A stretch of DNA of 64,000 nucleotides, from positions 122,514,642 to 122,578,641 of the forward strand of contig CM035170.1 of NCBI GenBank assembly GCA_020205615.1, given 5' to 3'. The notes below the pieces were generated by a model, which saw only the letters and a list, made by a program, of their open reading frames with translations, was not told where the DNA came from and did not search any database. Origin of the DNA: Panax quinquefolius. Its lineage: Eukaryota; Streptophyta; Magnoliopsida; Apiales; Araliaceae. How positions within the stretch are numbered: position 1 is the stretch's first letter; the number at the start of each line of letters is the position of its first letter. A program made the translations under genes and the position numbers. Below, piece by piece: positions 1-11,310 of the stretch.

Positions 1-1789
1 GTCCAACTGCTGCTAAGCTTTTGGAGCACCGTTTTGTTAAAAATGCTTCACCAATGGAGAAACCAGTTGTAGGTCATGAGCCCTCAGATCCTCCACCTGG
101 CATTACAAATGAAGTGAAATCTATGGTATTATTTATGTTTATGTACTTTTTCTTTTGTTTTTAGACAAGTTTTTATTTTTAAGCTTTTACCTCCACCAAG
201 TTCAAATCGATGCGGTTTTTGTCTTTTCTTCCATGCTTCTGAAAGGAAATTAGATCATCTCTTGTGATACTGAGAATTATTATATCCATAACAATTTTTT
301 ATAAAGAAAATAAGAAATCCTCCTTCAACCAGAGTTTCTGCATTGGTCACTTGTTCTTCCTAAAAGGTCTTGAAATTATTGGTTCTGCCTACAAAAAATA
401 AAGCTAGCACATTTAATCACTCTTAGCTTTTTAGCGTCTTTACTCTGTATCTTTTTCTTATAGCTAGCCAAAACAAGGAGTAGTCAGTCTGCTGCTGTTA
501 GTATCAAAATATATTTCCTAATCATATCTATTTAACAGACATCCAGGCATTTGGATGTCAATTGTCTTGCCAGAGGAAAGTATCTTGAGTTCTTGACCAT
601 CACCAATCACTTGGCGTCTAAAAAAATTGATTATTTATGACATGTGGATCAATATCTCACCCGAACAGACTCCTTTCTGACTGATCTGCATATACCTCAG
701 CATACTTGATTTTTTCCAATTTCAAGGCTTCAACTTCGAAATTCCCTTCTTCTTTGGCAACATATCTCACTCTGGTAAATGTTACTACAGATTTCTTTAG
801 GTCAAGTCCTTTAAGATTAAGCAAGTTTTCCATGGCCTTAATGATCTTATTTTGTGAGGATGAAATACTTGTTCAGTGCACTTGAATGCTGAAAAGAACT
901 GACTTGACGCGTTTTCATTGGGCGTGACTTAATGACTTGAGTTCTACTTCTCCCTGAAATTTACCATCTTATATGTGCTACTATGTAGGCTCTCTTAAGT
1001 GACGCAGAAAATAACCACTGTTATGGTCTGTGATTTTTTTTCAGGAAAAAGCACATGCAAAGAATCGTCCAACCTTGAATTCAGACAGGCTCGCAATACA
1101 TTCCTCTAGGGTTTCAAAATCTGGTTTTAATTCCAGGTATCTCCCTCCCTCCCTTTACAAAATGCTTTAGTGTGACTTCAGTTGATCTTGCGAGAAATCT
1201 GTATGAAAAGAATATTCTTTTATTATATATGCCTTGACGATATACAAGAAACAGAACTAACAAAAGCAGCAATTGTTAGGCCTTATTGTCTGACTGCATT
1301 CTTGTTGCTTCCAGTGATATCCATATTCTAAGGAACATATCATGCCCGGTCTCTCCAATTGGAAGCCCTCTTTTACAGTCGAGGTCTCCACAACAGCTGA
1401 ATGGAAGGATGTCTCCCTCACCTATATCTAGCCCTCGTACCACTTCAGGCTCATCTACCCCTCTCACAGGCTCCAGTGGTGCAATTCCATTTCATAACCT
1501 TAATTATTCAGTTTACTTACAAGAGCTTCCCAAGCCCCTCCACAGACCTTGCAAGAATGGCAACACTTATCGTGATCCTAATCCCGATTTTTTTCGAGGG
1601 ATGCAATCAGGATCTCAGCCTTTAGTTCTTGGAAAGCAATTTGGAAGGCCGGGTCAAGGAGAAGTGTATGAAGGGCAGTCAGTTTTGGCTGATTGTGTGT
1701 CTCAGCAACTCCTGAGGGATCATGTGAACTTGAAACCATCCCTAGATCTCAATCCTTGCTCTCCATCCGGAGGCAACATCAAAATGTAA
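1..1789 (+). CDS. MAPKKK3: MAPKKK3/YODA-type MAP kinase kinase kinase, 3' end (three exons)
   Basis: C-terminal part of a MEKK-type kinase, the top tier of a MAP kinase cascade; relatives act in stomatal patterning, embryo development and immunity. Exons are 1-125 (codons in frame from base 3), 1045-1136 and 1315-1789, with GT/AG at every junction (phase 0, then phase 2) and TAA at 1787-1789. About 229 residues are visible. Exon 1 ends the kinase fold (RPTAAKLLEHRFVKN, subdomain XI). The last exon is the Ser/Pro-rich tail with NISCPVSPIGSP, SPSPISSP and SGSSTPLTG, and a VSQQLLRDHV motif near the end, as in MAPKKK3 and YODA proteins. ATP site and catalytic loop lie left of the window. No break is visible, so the gene may be functional. 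The tail fits MAPKKK3 (MAPKKK-alpha) slightly better than YODA. A broken copy starts at 18,711. Confidence 0.88.
126..1044 (+). other. Intron of the MAPKKK gene, partly duplicated elsewhere
   Basis: A 919-base intron between a GT donor at 126-127 and an AG acceptor at 1043-1044, with a T-rich tract before the acceptor. Bases about 612-974 recur at about 18,961-19,327, so the duplication included intron sequence. Bases about 136-611 are missing from that copy. Confidence 0.8.
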
Positions 1790-2080
1790 TTCAGCCCCGT
1801 CGTTGAAGGAAAATTTGCTAACCATCGCTGTTTTGGGGGTTTAAGACACGAATTTATTTAGCATTTCAATTGTGAGTCTGAAGAAAGCTAGTTTACACAA
1901 TAAGGACCTGAAATGGGAAATAACTATGGAATAAGGTTGATATTTGGAGTATGAAATGCTCTAGGAACAAGGAGTGTTACGAGTTCTTTATGTGATTGCT
2001 AGCACTATTGAAGCTGCGGAATTCAACCAAGTGACATGTTGAGACAATTGTGCGCTATCCTAAGGTGGGGCTTCTTCCTC
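1790..2080 (+). other. 3' flank / probable 3' UTR of the MAPKKK gene
   Basis: Non-coding sequence after the kinase stop codon. I see no further exon. It runs directly into the inverted repeat at 2081. No unambiguous polyadenylation signal can be chosen by eye, so the transcript could end before or inside the repeat. Confidence 0.5.
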
Positions 2081-3057
2081 GCAAATAGAAGATTTGTTAT
2101 TGGAAATATTTTTTATATTACACTACATTGGCTTGTACAGTGTTGAGTGAAAGCCTTCATCCAAAGCTACTGATCTGATGTATGAGTGAAAGGTATGTTT
2201 TGTAAAGGGGATATAGGTTATAGTGATTATATCCAATCCTTTCCACGAAAACTAGTGGTATCAAAGAATCAGTTAGTGTGTCGTCTTATAGAAGAAGAAA
2301 GTATGTCAGGTGAAAAAATAGTTTTAGGATTAATTTTTGGGGTTCTGAATTTAATGTACATGTAATGGGAAAATTATCTGGATTTTTAGATTGTTTGTGG
2401 AGGAGCTGTTGCGGATTTAGTAAGATTTTGCTCTACTTTAAGAGAGCAAGCTGGCTCTGATTTCAGCTGAAAGATGTAAAATTTAATTAGGTGTAATTTA
2501 TATATTTATGCACTTCCTCCAAATTTAAATTAACCCTCTATTTTGGGGATTGAGCTCATTCCTTCTTAACCATTCATCATTTCAAGTCTCTCAGTTTAGT
2601 GGGGAAGATTGAGCCAACTTGCTCTCTTAAAAGTAGAACAAAATCTTAGTACAGACAATAAATCAGGATACATTTTGACAATATGAACTGAGCCAGCTTG
2701 CTCTATTAAAGTAGAGCAAAATCTTAGTAAATCCGCAACAGCTCCTCCACAAACAATGATAATTTTTCTATTACCTATACATTAAGTTCAGAACCCCAAA
2801 AATTAATCCTAAAGTTATTTTTTCATCTGACATACTTTATTCTTTTTTTATGAGATGATACACTATCTGATTCTTTGATACCACCAGTTTTCGTGGAAGG
2901 GATTGGATATAATCACTGGAACTTATATTCCCTTTACAAAATAGACCTTTCACTCATACCTCAGATCAGTAGCTTTGGAGGAAGGCTTTCACTAACACTA
3001 TACAAGCCAATGTAGTGTTATATAAAAAATATTTCCAATAACAAATCTTCTATTTGC
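2081..3057. repeat. ~1-kb inverted repeat (hairpin) behind the kinase gene
   Basis: Two arms of about 375 bases, 2081-2457 and 2690-3057, are reverse complements along nearly their whole length with scattered substitutions and small indels. The outer ends read GCAAATAGAAGATTTG and CAAATCTTCTATTTGC. The inner ends read AGAGCAAGCTGGCTC and GAGCCAGCTTGCTCT. In the 232-base loop, about 2613-2653 is another partial copy of the right arm's start. An RNA crossing the unit would fold into a long hairpin. No transposase, clear terminal motif or target duplication is visible. Confidence 0.85.
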
Positions 3058-3368
3058 TTTTTACTACAATGTAGTGTTATATAAATATTGTAACTACAAG
3101 TTGTTTTTTACTTCTGCCTGAGTTAAGCTAGAAGGCTACCCTGTGCGAACACTGTAAAATCATCAGATGCCACAACATTTTGTATATATTTATCCCAATA
3201 TCCAACTATCAGGTGGTGCCACCGAGCCTTTGCATAGCCGTTTGGGGTCATGCCCCCCTCTTCTGATGTTGTTATGAATTTAATGGTACCAAAAAAAACT
3301 ACCCGGGAGTAAAATTTAACATAATTAAATGTTTTACAGTTATTATTGAAGGTAAAATTATTATGCAA
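3058..3368. other. Non-coding spacer
   Basis: AT-rich. A short stretch near 3070-3085 repeats the end of the right arm (TGTAGTGTTATATAAA). No gene or site recognised. Confidence 0.4.
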
Positions 3369-3811
3369 GACTACTAAGAGGACAGACACTTATGATAGAT
3401 TATTTAGCATTGTCCACAACTTACTAATGTTTACAGGGTGACATCAGTGGCAATGCAGAAGTGTAGCATCAATCTTAAGCAAGCAAATCACACTTATCGA
3501 AGTTTATCACTGATTTAGTTTTATGAGGATGTATACAAGCATTGAAATACCTTCAAAGGCCTTGCAAGTTCATTAGTATGCAGAACATTAGCAAGTTTTG
3601 ACTGACCATATGCAGATAAACTGTTATACCTGTATATCACGAATTATGCACACATTAGATGAAGAACAGTCATTTTTTAAAACATTAAGAAGAATAGACA
3701 GACACAAATGAAACAACACGCACAATGGCACACATACATAAATGTAGAATGCCATACCCTGATTGATCATTAATTTTGTCAAAGCGAATCCCTTCAGGAT
3801 ATGTAAACTGG
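3369..3811 (-). pseudogene. TIC32-like short-chain dehydrogenase fragment, copy A (two exons)
   Basis: Reading leftward, one partial exon (3758-3811) encodes [17 protein letters not shown] and ends at a GT donor. After an intron comes a complete 79-base exon (3551-3629) encoding YNSLSAYGQSKLANVLHTNE and a few more residues. This carries the short-chain dehydrogenase catalytic YxxxK (Y-G-Q-S-K). Both match the TIC32-like plant family of NADP(H)-dependent SDRs. The whole block is a near copy of 19,743-20,216, intron and 3' flank included. Homology stops abruptly at 3811, inside the exon, so the N-terminal cofactor domain is absent. Here INDQ is intact where the other copy has a stop. Too little remains to make an enzyme. 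Confidence 0.85.
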
Positions 3812-4045
3812 AACCGGCTATAGCGACGCATAAAAAACCAGGTTAGGTCTCACATATAATCTTTGTTCTTAGATCAACACGTTCACCTCTAATTGCAGAA
3901 TCCGATACCATCAACGACCTTCGATATGAAACCCTACTCAGCACATTAGTTGTCTTTGAATCTAGATTTTTTTTTTTTTGAGTTTTCGTCTGGGTATCTC
4001 TTCATTTTACAGATTATTCATGATTTTTAGTGGGTATTAGTTGCA
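3812..4045 (+). other. Probable 5' leader of the DPB fragment
   Basis: Joins the broken dehydrogenase exon to the DPB start. A T-rich tract followed by TTTTACAG ends at about 4011, a plausible 3' splice site of a 5'-UTR intron. Another T-run lies at 3968-3980. No coding signal. Confidence 0.4.
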
Positions 4046-4290
4046 ATGGTAACCGGTGGGAGTCATCCAGAAAATGGAGAAAACAACTCATCCGCAATTT
4101 CCAGAGGTGGTGCAACCAGGTCATGGGGCCCAACTGTTTCTGGCCAATCGGTGTCAAATATAGGGACCGCTGGGTCTCCTTCAAATCGGATTGAGGTGGC
4201 CATGGCAACTCCTGCCAGCGAGAACACTTTTCTTAGCTTAAATCACCTTGATATTCACGGTGACTATGCTAGATCTCCAGGAGCTGCTAA
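4046..4290 (+). pseudogene. DPB: Orphan first exon of E2F dimerisation partner DPB
   Basis: DPB pairs with E2F factors to control S-phase genes. The exon opens with ATG at 4046 and gives 81 codons plus two bases up to a GTGAGT donor at 4291. Diagnostic DPB N-terminal strings are TRSWGPTVSGQSVS, GSPSNR and LNHLDIHGD. The frame is open throughout. What is missing is everything that works: the winged-helix DNA-binding domain, the coiled coil and the DP dimerisation region do not appear downstream, where a FAR1 fragment follows within 350 bases. It is therefore an isolated captured or duplicated exon. Residues D-Y-A-R-S-P differ from the usual D-D-A-G-S-Q. It could still splice into a downstream acceptor in a chimeric transcript. 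Confidence 0.82.
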
Positions 4291-4632
4291 GTGAGTCTTT
4301 TCTGTGCTTGAATATGTTGTGGTTAATTAAAGAATGCCCAAATTTAATACTAGGTTTTGATTTATTGAGTTTTATTAACTAGCATGGTTGTTGCATAAAC
4401 TGTTGAAATTGGTTATCACTCTGGCAGTCAAGCTAGCTATATGGATTAGAAAGAAGTATGTAGTTTATAATCATGATCTTGAGGACCGAATTGTTTATAT
4501 ATACGAGGGGCTTTTTGCTTCATTAATTTTCTTAAAGAAAAATAATGCATCCCTAAGTTTTTTTTAATTGTCCATTGTTTCCCTTCTTTTTTTAGAATTA
4601 TATGTTCTCTTTTTTGTTTCAATATTAATGTA
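4291..4632. other. Non-coding gap between DPB and FAR1 fragments
   Basis: Begins as a DPB-like intron after the donor, then T-rich. No second DPB exon and no other feature recognised. Confidence 0.4.
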
Positions 4633-5165
4633 GAGGATGACAATACAAAAATTTCTATAGAAAATTCATATGTTGGATTATCGTTTCTTAGTCAGATAAC
4701 GCATAAGCGATGTATAATACATATGCAAGACATAAAGGATTTGGACTCCATTTGTCGAATCTTGTCAGATCTAAAATTTCGGTAATTATTTGTAATAAGG
4801 GTGGAATTGCAAAAGATAAAGATCAGTCACTTGATAAGAAACCGAAGAAACGACGAAGACAAGTAAAATTTGACTGTCGTACAAGAATGTGGATTTATTT
4901 AAACCAAAAAACAAAGACATGCCGTGTTACTAGTTTTTGTGATGAACATAATCACGAGCTTACTAGCCCTTCATCAGCATGGAAGCATCGTTCTCATAAG
5001 ACATTTCATCGTAATCAAATTGTGGAAAATTTGATGGAGAAGATGTATGAAATTGGATTGTGCCCATCAACAATTGCAAATGTGGTTAATGCTCATGGGG
5101 ATGGTGAGGATGAGATGACAATATTGTGTAGATCATTTGCGCATACAAAGAAAGAATATGGTTAG
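4633..5165 (+). pseudogene. FAR1/FHY3-type DNA-binding domain fragment
   Basis: The open part (4710-5165) reads MYNTYARHKGFGLHLSN, then a basic stretch KKPKKRRRQ, TRMWIYLN, and CDEHNHEL. This is the order of the FAR1 zinc-binding (WRKY-GCM1-like) domain, including the paired His of HNHEL. FAR1 proteins descend from Mutator-like transposases. The preceding bases 4633-4700 encode a matching lead-in (ENSYVGLSF) in another frame, and a stop (TAA) lies just before the first Met, so the start is frameshifted. The frame stops at 5163-5165 soon after the domain. The MULE transposase core and SWIM zinc finger are absent. It could be a decayed host FAR1-related gene or the remnant of a MULE; I cannot tell which. 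Confidence 0.75.
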
Positions 5166-6196
5166 TTGTGAATTCATTTCAATAGTTCATCATTTTCTAG
5201 CAAAAAGATTTAGTGACCCGTCATTTTTCTTTACCATGTATTTGAAGAAGGAACAGAGTCTTAAAAGTATTTTTTGGGCCGATAAGATGTCAACCTCGTG
5301 CCAATTATGAACATCATGTATACTGGTTTATTATGATAATTAATTAAAGGGTCCTTTACATAAGTATACAACAAATAGAAAGTAATTACAAGAAAAGTGC
5401 AACAATCAAATAATTACAAAAAGAATGTAAATATTACAAAAATAGTACAATTCACATTAATAAGGAAACCTAAAATCAAGGACAAATAACTACCATAATA
5501 AATAATTCAAATTCAAATATTTGGATCTAACAACAAAAACAAATTCAAATTCAAAATAATAATTCAAATTTAAATATTCAAATTCAAATCTTCATCTCCC
5601 TCACATACACTTTGAAATAATAGTCCACCGCTACAATCACCGCTACACCATCAGCGAATCTCCATTGTCCAAAAGCATGATGAGAATAAGAAGAAGATTC
5701 GCCTACACAAAAAGTTTAAAATAAATAAATGTAACTATTAATGTTCTGAAATTTTTTTTATAACAATTTTGTTACTCATAAATAATAAAATGGTTACCTT
5801 TATATGAATGGTTGGCTACCTACTCCATCACATTCAAAAACGAAATTGGTAACTTAATAAAGCTGAATTGGTAACCAAACTTTTATACTAAAGGTAACCA
5901 AACTCTTATACCAAGATAACTAATCTACATTCACACTGCGGTATGAATTGGTTACCTTGGTCTCGAAAAGTTGACAACCAACTACATGAAGGTTTGGCTA
6001 CCAACCAGACATATTCATGCAAAATAAATTGGAAACTTAATAAAAGCGAATTGGTTACCTAATTAATAAATTCTACTCTTGAATTAATTTCATCTTGTCT
6101 TTGAATCCCAATATATACCATATTAATAATTAAAAAGTGATGAAAAAAAAAAGAGTTAGACATGCACTTAATTACCAGATTAGTAATGCAAATTAG
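5166..6196. other. AT-rich non-coding stretch with local repeats
   Basis: No coding signal. Between 5,790 and 6,065 the phrase AATTGGTAACC and variants recur. A roughly 35-base block near 5,840-5,876 is repeated at about 6,027-6,060. Around 5,505-5,590 there are runs of AAATTCAAATTC. These look like decayed local duplications. Confidence 0.45.
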
Positions 6197-6394
6197 ATGT
6201 ATCAAGTGGGGCTCGTGTTAATTGAAGAAGACAAGCACGAATTACGCTCAATTTTGGACCACACATTTGACGAATATGAATACATATTCATATCATCCAC
6301 AATACCCTCATTTCCACCTGCCAAAGCGCCAAGTGAAGAACAACCACCACCAAAACCAATGAGCACACGAAGAATCATAATGAGTTTCTACTAA
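6197..6394 (+). other. Short open frame, unrecognised
   Basis: 65 codons from ATG to TAA, with an acidic middle and a Pro-rich end (PSFPPAKAPSEEQPPPKP). It matches no family I recognise. In AT-rich DNA of this size such a frame can occur by chance. Listed only because its composition is less AT-biased than its surroundings. Confidence 0.12.
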
Positions 6395-7639
6395 TTGGGG
6401 CTGCGTAGAAAAAGGAAGGGACGATGGGGCGAGGGACGGAAGAAGGAGCAAGAGGAGTGTTTTAAATAACTTAAGGAGAGAGAAGAAGTTATAACTAATC
6501 CCTAAATTAAGGAATTCTAATTGAATTATAATTCCCTAAATTAAGAAATCCTACTTACACTAGAATATGTAAATAAATATGAAAGTGTATTAGTTATGTA
6601 ATTATTATATGAGTGCACTATTGTTGTAATTTTTTTTTAAAATGTAATAGAATATGTAAATCACCCTTAATTAAATATAGGACACATATTTAATTAAAAT
6701 TTTAAGAAAATAATGGTAGTTATTATATTATTGAATATTTATCTAGTTAAAAAATTGTTAAATTATAATACTATAGATTCCTAATTCGATCAATTAGTAT
6801 AAGTTAAACATTTTGAATAGAATTTTTATTTATTTAGTTATGAATATGAGAAAGTAGTTACTTAATTTTATTTAAATTGGATGAATTCGTTGAAATTCTA
6901 ATCTAAATAAAATCATGAAACTTAAGGTTTAATAAATTTAATTTAGTTATGACAATTAGTTAGTAATGAATTCACTATAATTTTTTTAGCAAATTTACAA
7001 CTATTACTAAAATCTAGATCTGATAAAACTCTAAGTTTTAATAAATTTCATTTATTTAAAATATTAGTTTGATAATAAAATTCACGACTAAGAGATTTTT
7101 TTGATATTTTAACAAAATTATCTTAAATAAAATTTGTTAAGATATATTATCTTACATAAAATTCTGATAGAAAAAGCTTTTAATAAAATTGGTAGATATA
7201 AATTAAAAATTCTTTTAAAAGACTTTTCCTATTAGAGATATAAAAACAAAAGACACTTTCCTTTTCCATAAGAAGTTAGTTTTTTTTCTTCTTCTTTCTT
7301 TCTAAATTCTTTATAAATTTGGAAAGTATTTAATTATTTCAAATTTAGACCGTACTTATAGTAATTTGAATAGAAAAGAAAACTTTTAATTATAGTATAG
7401 ATTATAGATTATAAATTATCTTATTTTTTGTTTAAAAAAGTGGCCATTGTTTTATGAAAAAAGAATTTGGGCTTTTGTTTTATTTTTTTTAAAGTTTGGG
7501 CTTTGCTTTAAAAAAAGAGTTCGACTTGCTTTTGAAAAAAAATGGTTCGGCCTTTGTTTTAAAAAGGGTTTTGGATTAAGGCAACGCCTTAAAATGAGTA
7601 AATATTTCAGATTCTGGTTTAATTAAAAATTAAATATAA
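6395..7639. other. Very AT-rich non-coding sequence
   Basis: Dominated by A and T runs and TTTAATTAAAA-like words. No gene, tRNA or clear terminal repeat recognised. T/CT-rich tracts lie at 7,255-7,310. Confidence 0.4.
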
Positions 7640-8040
7640 GTTAGACTTAAAATTAAGGTTATAAAATGAACAAACAGTTCAGACTCGATTCGTATTTACT
7701 CGACTAAAAGTTTGATTAGAACTCGATTTGAAATATAAAAGAGTCAAATATGAACAAATTTTAAATTTCAATAAATTACTCGAACCTCCTTTAAATTATA
7801 ATTTTCTATTGATACTCAATTCATATTTGTTCGAAAAGTTCAAACTGCGACTCGTAGCTAAATGAGCTTCAATTAAAACTTATTTTAAACTCAATAAATT
7901 TTGCATACCAAATTTGAGCAACTTAATACTCGACTTGACTTAATTCATTTGCACGCTTACTTAAAACATAAATAATTTAAATATAAACAAATTTTAAAAT
8001 TGGATAAATTATTAAAAAAATTCAAATTATTTGAAGTCTA
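7640..8040 (+). repeat. Dispersed repeat family (ACTCGACTTGACT type), copy 1
   Basis: Contains spaced ACTCG / TCGAACTC words with AACTTCAATTAAAACTTATTTT and CTCGACTTGACTTAATTCATTTGCAC. The same ordered words occur at 16,080-16,320 in the same orientation and at 13,325-13,590 inverted. It is an old dispersed element of unknown class with no visible termini. Confidence 0.5.
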
Positions 8041-9055
8041 TTTGTGATTGTGCTGCCCATAATCAAATCTTATTTTATGGTGAAACAAAACGGGTTAAAT
8101 ACATTTTCCCCACTCTACTAGGAGTCGGTTTACAAATGCATCATCGAACTGATTTTTTTTAAATTCGACTCACTGAACTACAATTTTTTTACAAACCATT
8201 ACAAAATTTGTTAAATTGTTAGAATTTGGCCGAAAAAATTACATGAGCTGCCACATAAGAGATAAAAAACCTTGAAATTCAAGTAGGCACACTTAGAAAA
8301 AGTGTTGAATAAGTGTGGGAACAAACGATGTCAAACTTTTGCAACTTAAAATTACTTTCTTTAATTTAATGCAAGATGTTGGATTGAATATCTATGAATA
8401 CCGAATTATCAATATAGGATGCTAAATTAATTTTCTATGTTTTCAAGATGATCAATATGTAATTCAGGATGCTGGATAGAATATTTAAACTTATCAGTAT
8501 ATGAATGTAGACTGCTGGATTGGTTACTAGAGTGTTAGATTATGAATTCAGGATGATGAATTGAATTTTTAACCTAACTGGATTATACATTTGATTTAGT
8601 TTAATTAACTTAATGATAAAGAGTAACACAGTAGGCAATCACACAAATATAAGAATTTTTACGTGGTTCAACAACTACACTCTATAATAGTAGCCTAATC
8701 CACGTCCAATACCAACTAGTATTGGAGACTCACTTTTATTACTCACTTCAATTACAATACAAGTTCCAAACACTTGGCCTTTTTGCTCCTTGTGCACCTA
8801 TGCACACTTGAACTCATTTGCAAAAATACCTTAATCCAAACCGGATTAACAAAAAACCTTTAAACAGTATCAAGTATATAAATAATCAAATTACAAATAG
8901 ATGTTTATGATCAAAGCAATTTATCAATTAACAATGTAAGGTTCTAGTATGCAATGATTAACAAGAAAGATATACGCTTCAAGGACAATACAAAAAATCT
9001 TTTTACCCAAACAAATAACTTCTTCAAATTTGTTTGCAACTGATCGAAGATTGTA
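8041..9055. other. AT-rich stretch with decayed repeat sequence
   Basis: About 8,090-8,290 reads like a fragment of a common plant dispersed repeat (alternating ACTGAACTACAATTTTTTTAC words). About 8,636-8,900 contains ACGTGGTTCAACAACTAC and looks retroelement-derived, but I cannot assign it. Repeated TGCTGGATTG-like words occur at 8,360-8,570. No gene seen. Confidence 0.3.
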
Positions 9056-9260
9056 TGAAAAAGACTCGGTTGAAAATCACAGAGGGTTAAAAATATGACT
9101 CTTAATCCACATCCACAAACTAATTTTAATCCAAGTACTAATTTTAATCATAATATATGACTGACGTTTCATAATTTTAGAGTAATGTATAAAGACTCGG
9201 TTGAAAATCACAGAGGGTTAAAAATATGACTCTTAACCCACATCCACCAACTAATTTTAT
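9056..9260 (+). repeat. Direct repeat of ~75 bases, two copies
   Basis: The block starting AAGACTCGGTTGAAAATCAC at about 9,061 recurs at about 9,191 with two or three substitutions, separated by about 50 bases. The second copy breaks off after CCAACTAATTTTAT. It is a local duplication with no coding content. Confidence 0.75.
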
Positions 9261-10027
9261 GCTTTCGTGTCTGTTCATTTTCAGTCCGTTCCTTTTTATA
9301 GATGTACTGAATATATTACCATTGCTGATTTGCATAAGTTTTTCTTGAACCATTTGATATGACTTGGACATAATACATAATCAGTGCAGATACTAGTTTT
9401 ATGTCCCTCTTATATGCTCATCACGTGATATGTTCAGATACACTAACATTCAGAGTCATATAGGCGCTGACATATTTAGCTAGATTTGTATTATATAGCA
9501 ATATCCACGCGGCATACTTTATGAGAACACAATACCACATGTTTTAAAATCAGTTTGATATAATTTTCATAATGTCATGCAATCTTTTAAAACCCGGCAC
9601 CTGTAATGCACAAACTTACTAAAGATGGTTTCCATATGAATACCCCCATTACAGAGATTGAGCATTAATTAAGATGGTGATTTATTATAAGGCATGTCTT
9701 CGTTAAATTTTTAATTTACCCTTAGATTATTCAATCATGTGAATCTCGGATCAAGAGCAGTGAATCTACTAAGGTCTAATAACTCTCCTTACCAATTAAT
9801 TCACGATTCTTTAATACCCGATTTTATTCTTTTAAACATTTCCATTTATAAAACCTTTACGTAATGCAAATATTGGAAAATAATTAATGCAAAGATCTTA
9901 CATTTATCTCCTATGACTTAATTTGTCTTCCAGCCTTCAATAACTTCAAGTCTTTATGTTTTCACCCTTAAAGTTCCTATCATGACATTAATGTTCCTGA
10001 AATTGCATAAAACATGTTTAGAGATAT
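9261..10027. other. Non-coding stretch
   Basis: No gene, RNA or repeat recognised with confidence. It ends at a G-run (10,037-10,045) where the next repeat begins. Confidence 0.35.
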
Positions 10028-10445
10028 AATAGGGCCTAGGGGGGGAGAAGGTTCAAAAATGACCTTGACGTTTACCATGATATCAACCGAGCACCTTATA
10101 CTCTTTTTTATCCAAAAACACCCTTAACGTTACACTTTTTAGATCACCCGTGCCCCTGCCGTTAACAGAAGACAAACGGAGTTTAAATTGACTGACGTGA
10201 CAGATACATGGGAGGCTTAAAAGGAGAAGGTTCAAAAATACCCCTGACACATATAAATACGTCATTTAATCAAAACAAAAAAAAAACTAAAATTCAAAAT
10301 AAAAAAAACATAACATATTTACATCATTTAATCAAAATACTAAAATTCAAATTATTTTGTTAACTAATCAAAACAACTAATTAAATTAAATAAGTTAAAC
10401 CAAAATTCAATTATTTTGTTAATTAATCAAAACAAAAAAAATTCA
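10028..10445. repeat. Dispersed repeat family (AAAAACACCCTTAACG type), copy 1
   Basis: Shared with 24,600-24,960. Both hold, in order, a GGTCAAAAA/GGTTCAAAAAT word, TTATACTCTTTTTTAT-like and AAAATACCCTTAACG-like words, an AAATTGACTGACGTGACAG / AAATTGATTACGTGACAG word, then AT-rich ACTAAAATTCAAATTATTTTG. The repeated order marks one element family, probably non-autonomous. Termini are not clear. Confidence 0.6.
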
Positions 10446-11310
10446 AATTACATCATGTTAGCTCTTATCCATAGACCACATTAGGTAGAGGTGTTGAGAG
10501 CAAAAAGTAAGATAAGGGATACTTGAATGCGGTAGACGGTGAGCTACATATGCTAAAACACTGTTTTATGCAGTATGGTGTTGCCCAGAGGTAATTAGGT
10601 GCTGCAATTGCCATTTGTATCCAGGTGCTACACAGTTTTGGGGGATGGCTATACATGCGCATGAGGTATGGCTCTAAGCACTGGTTTACGAAGGTTTGTG
10701 GTGCTCAAGTTTAATCTGGTTCACACCTATTTGAACAAACTCTACCAGAACTCACTCAAATTAGGGTCCCTGTCAGTTTCTATGGAAATGGTATACACTG
10801 TAAGTTCGAATGTGTTATCAGAGAAGGATTATGCAAGAGACTTTGCTGAGCACCTATTGAATTTGTTACCATAAAGGGTCTGGTTTGGTCAAAACAATAC
10901 AAGTCATGGACCTATCCCTGAACCAGGCACGTTTCCCTAGGTGGGCCTATATAAAAAGTCTGTAAAACTTTGCATATAGATTCCACAACTTCCCAATCAT
11001 CTTATGGTGTCTAAACCACGTGCATGTCTGAGATCTGTATTATGAAATTCATTTCAACATTTTTCCATAGTAAACAGATCATTGCTGTATAACTTCCAGC
11101 TATTTTATAAAATGTTTCCAAACAATTATGCCTTCGCTTATTTTAAATTTTGTTTCTTGAGAACCTTCGGCTTGAGGGTTCAAATTGTATGCATTTTGAG
11201 AAGTATGGTCTTAGGAACTTTTCATTTTTGTGAATCAACTAATTTAAATAACAAATCAAATGCAACTAGAACTATGTGACAATAACTTTATAATGCCAAC
11301 AAATTAAATG
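10446..11310. other. Less AT-rich non-coding stretch, unrecognised
   Basis: About 10,470-10,900 has near-balanced composition and open frames of 65-68 codons on both strands (for example 10,668-10,874, plus). None shows a known motif. It could be a decayed exon or UTR, but nothing supports a call. Confidence 0.25.

Noticed and set aside
3123..3389. 88-codon minus-strand frame beside dehydrogenase copy A
   Set aside because: No motif, low-complexity start, and the equivalent region beside copy B does not preserve it.
8636..8900. Possible LTR or pararetrovirus fragment (ACGTGGTTCAACAACTAC region)
   Set aside because: Looks repeat-derived but has no partner LTR, primer-binding site or coding motif; class cannot be supported.
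10668..10874. 68-codon plus-strand frame
   Set aside because: No recognisable family, splice context or conservation in the window; kept only as a remark in the regional entry.
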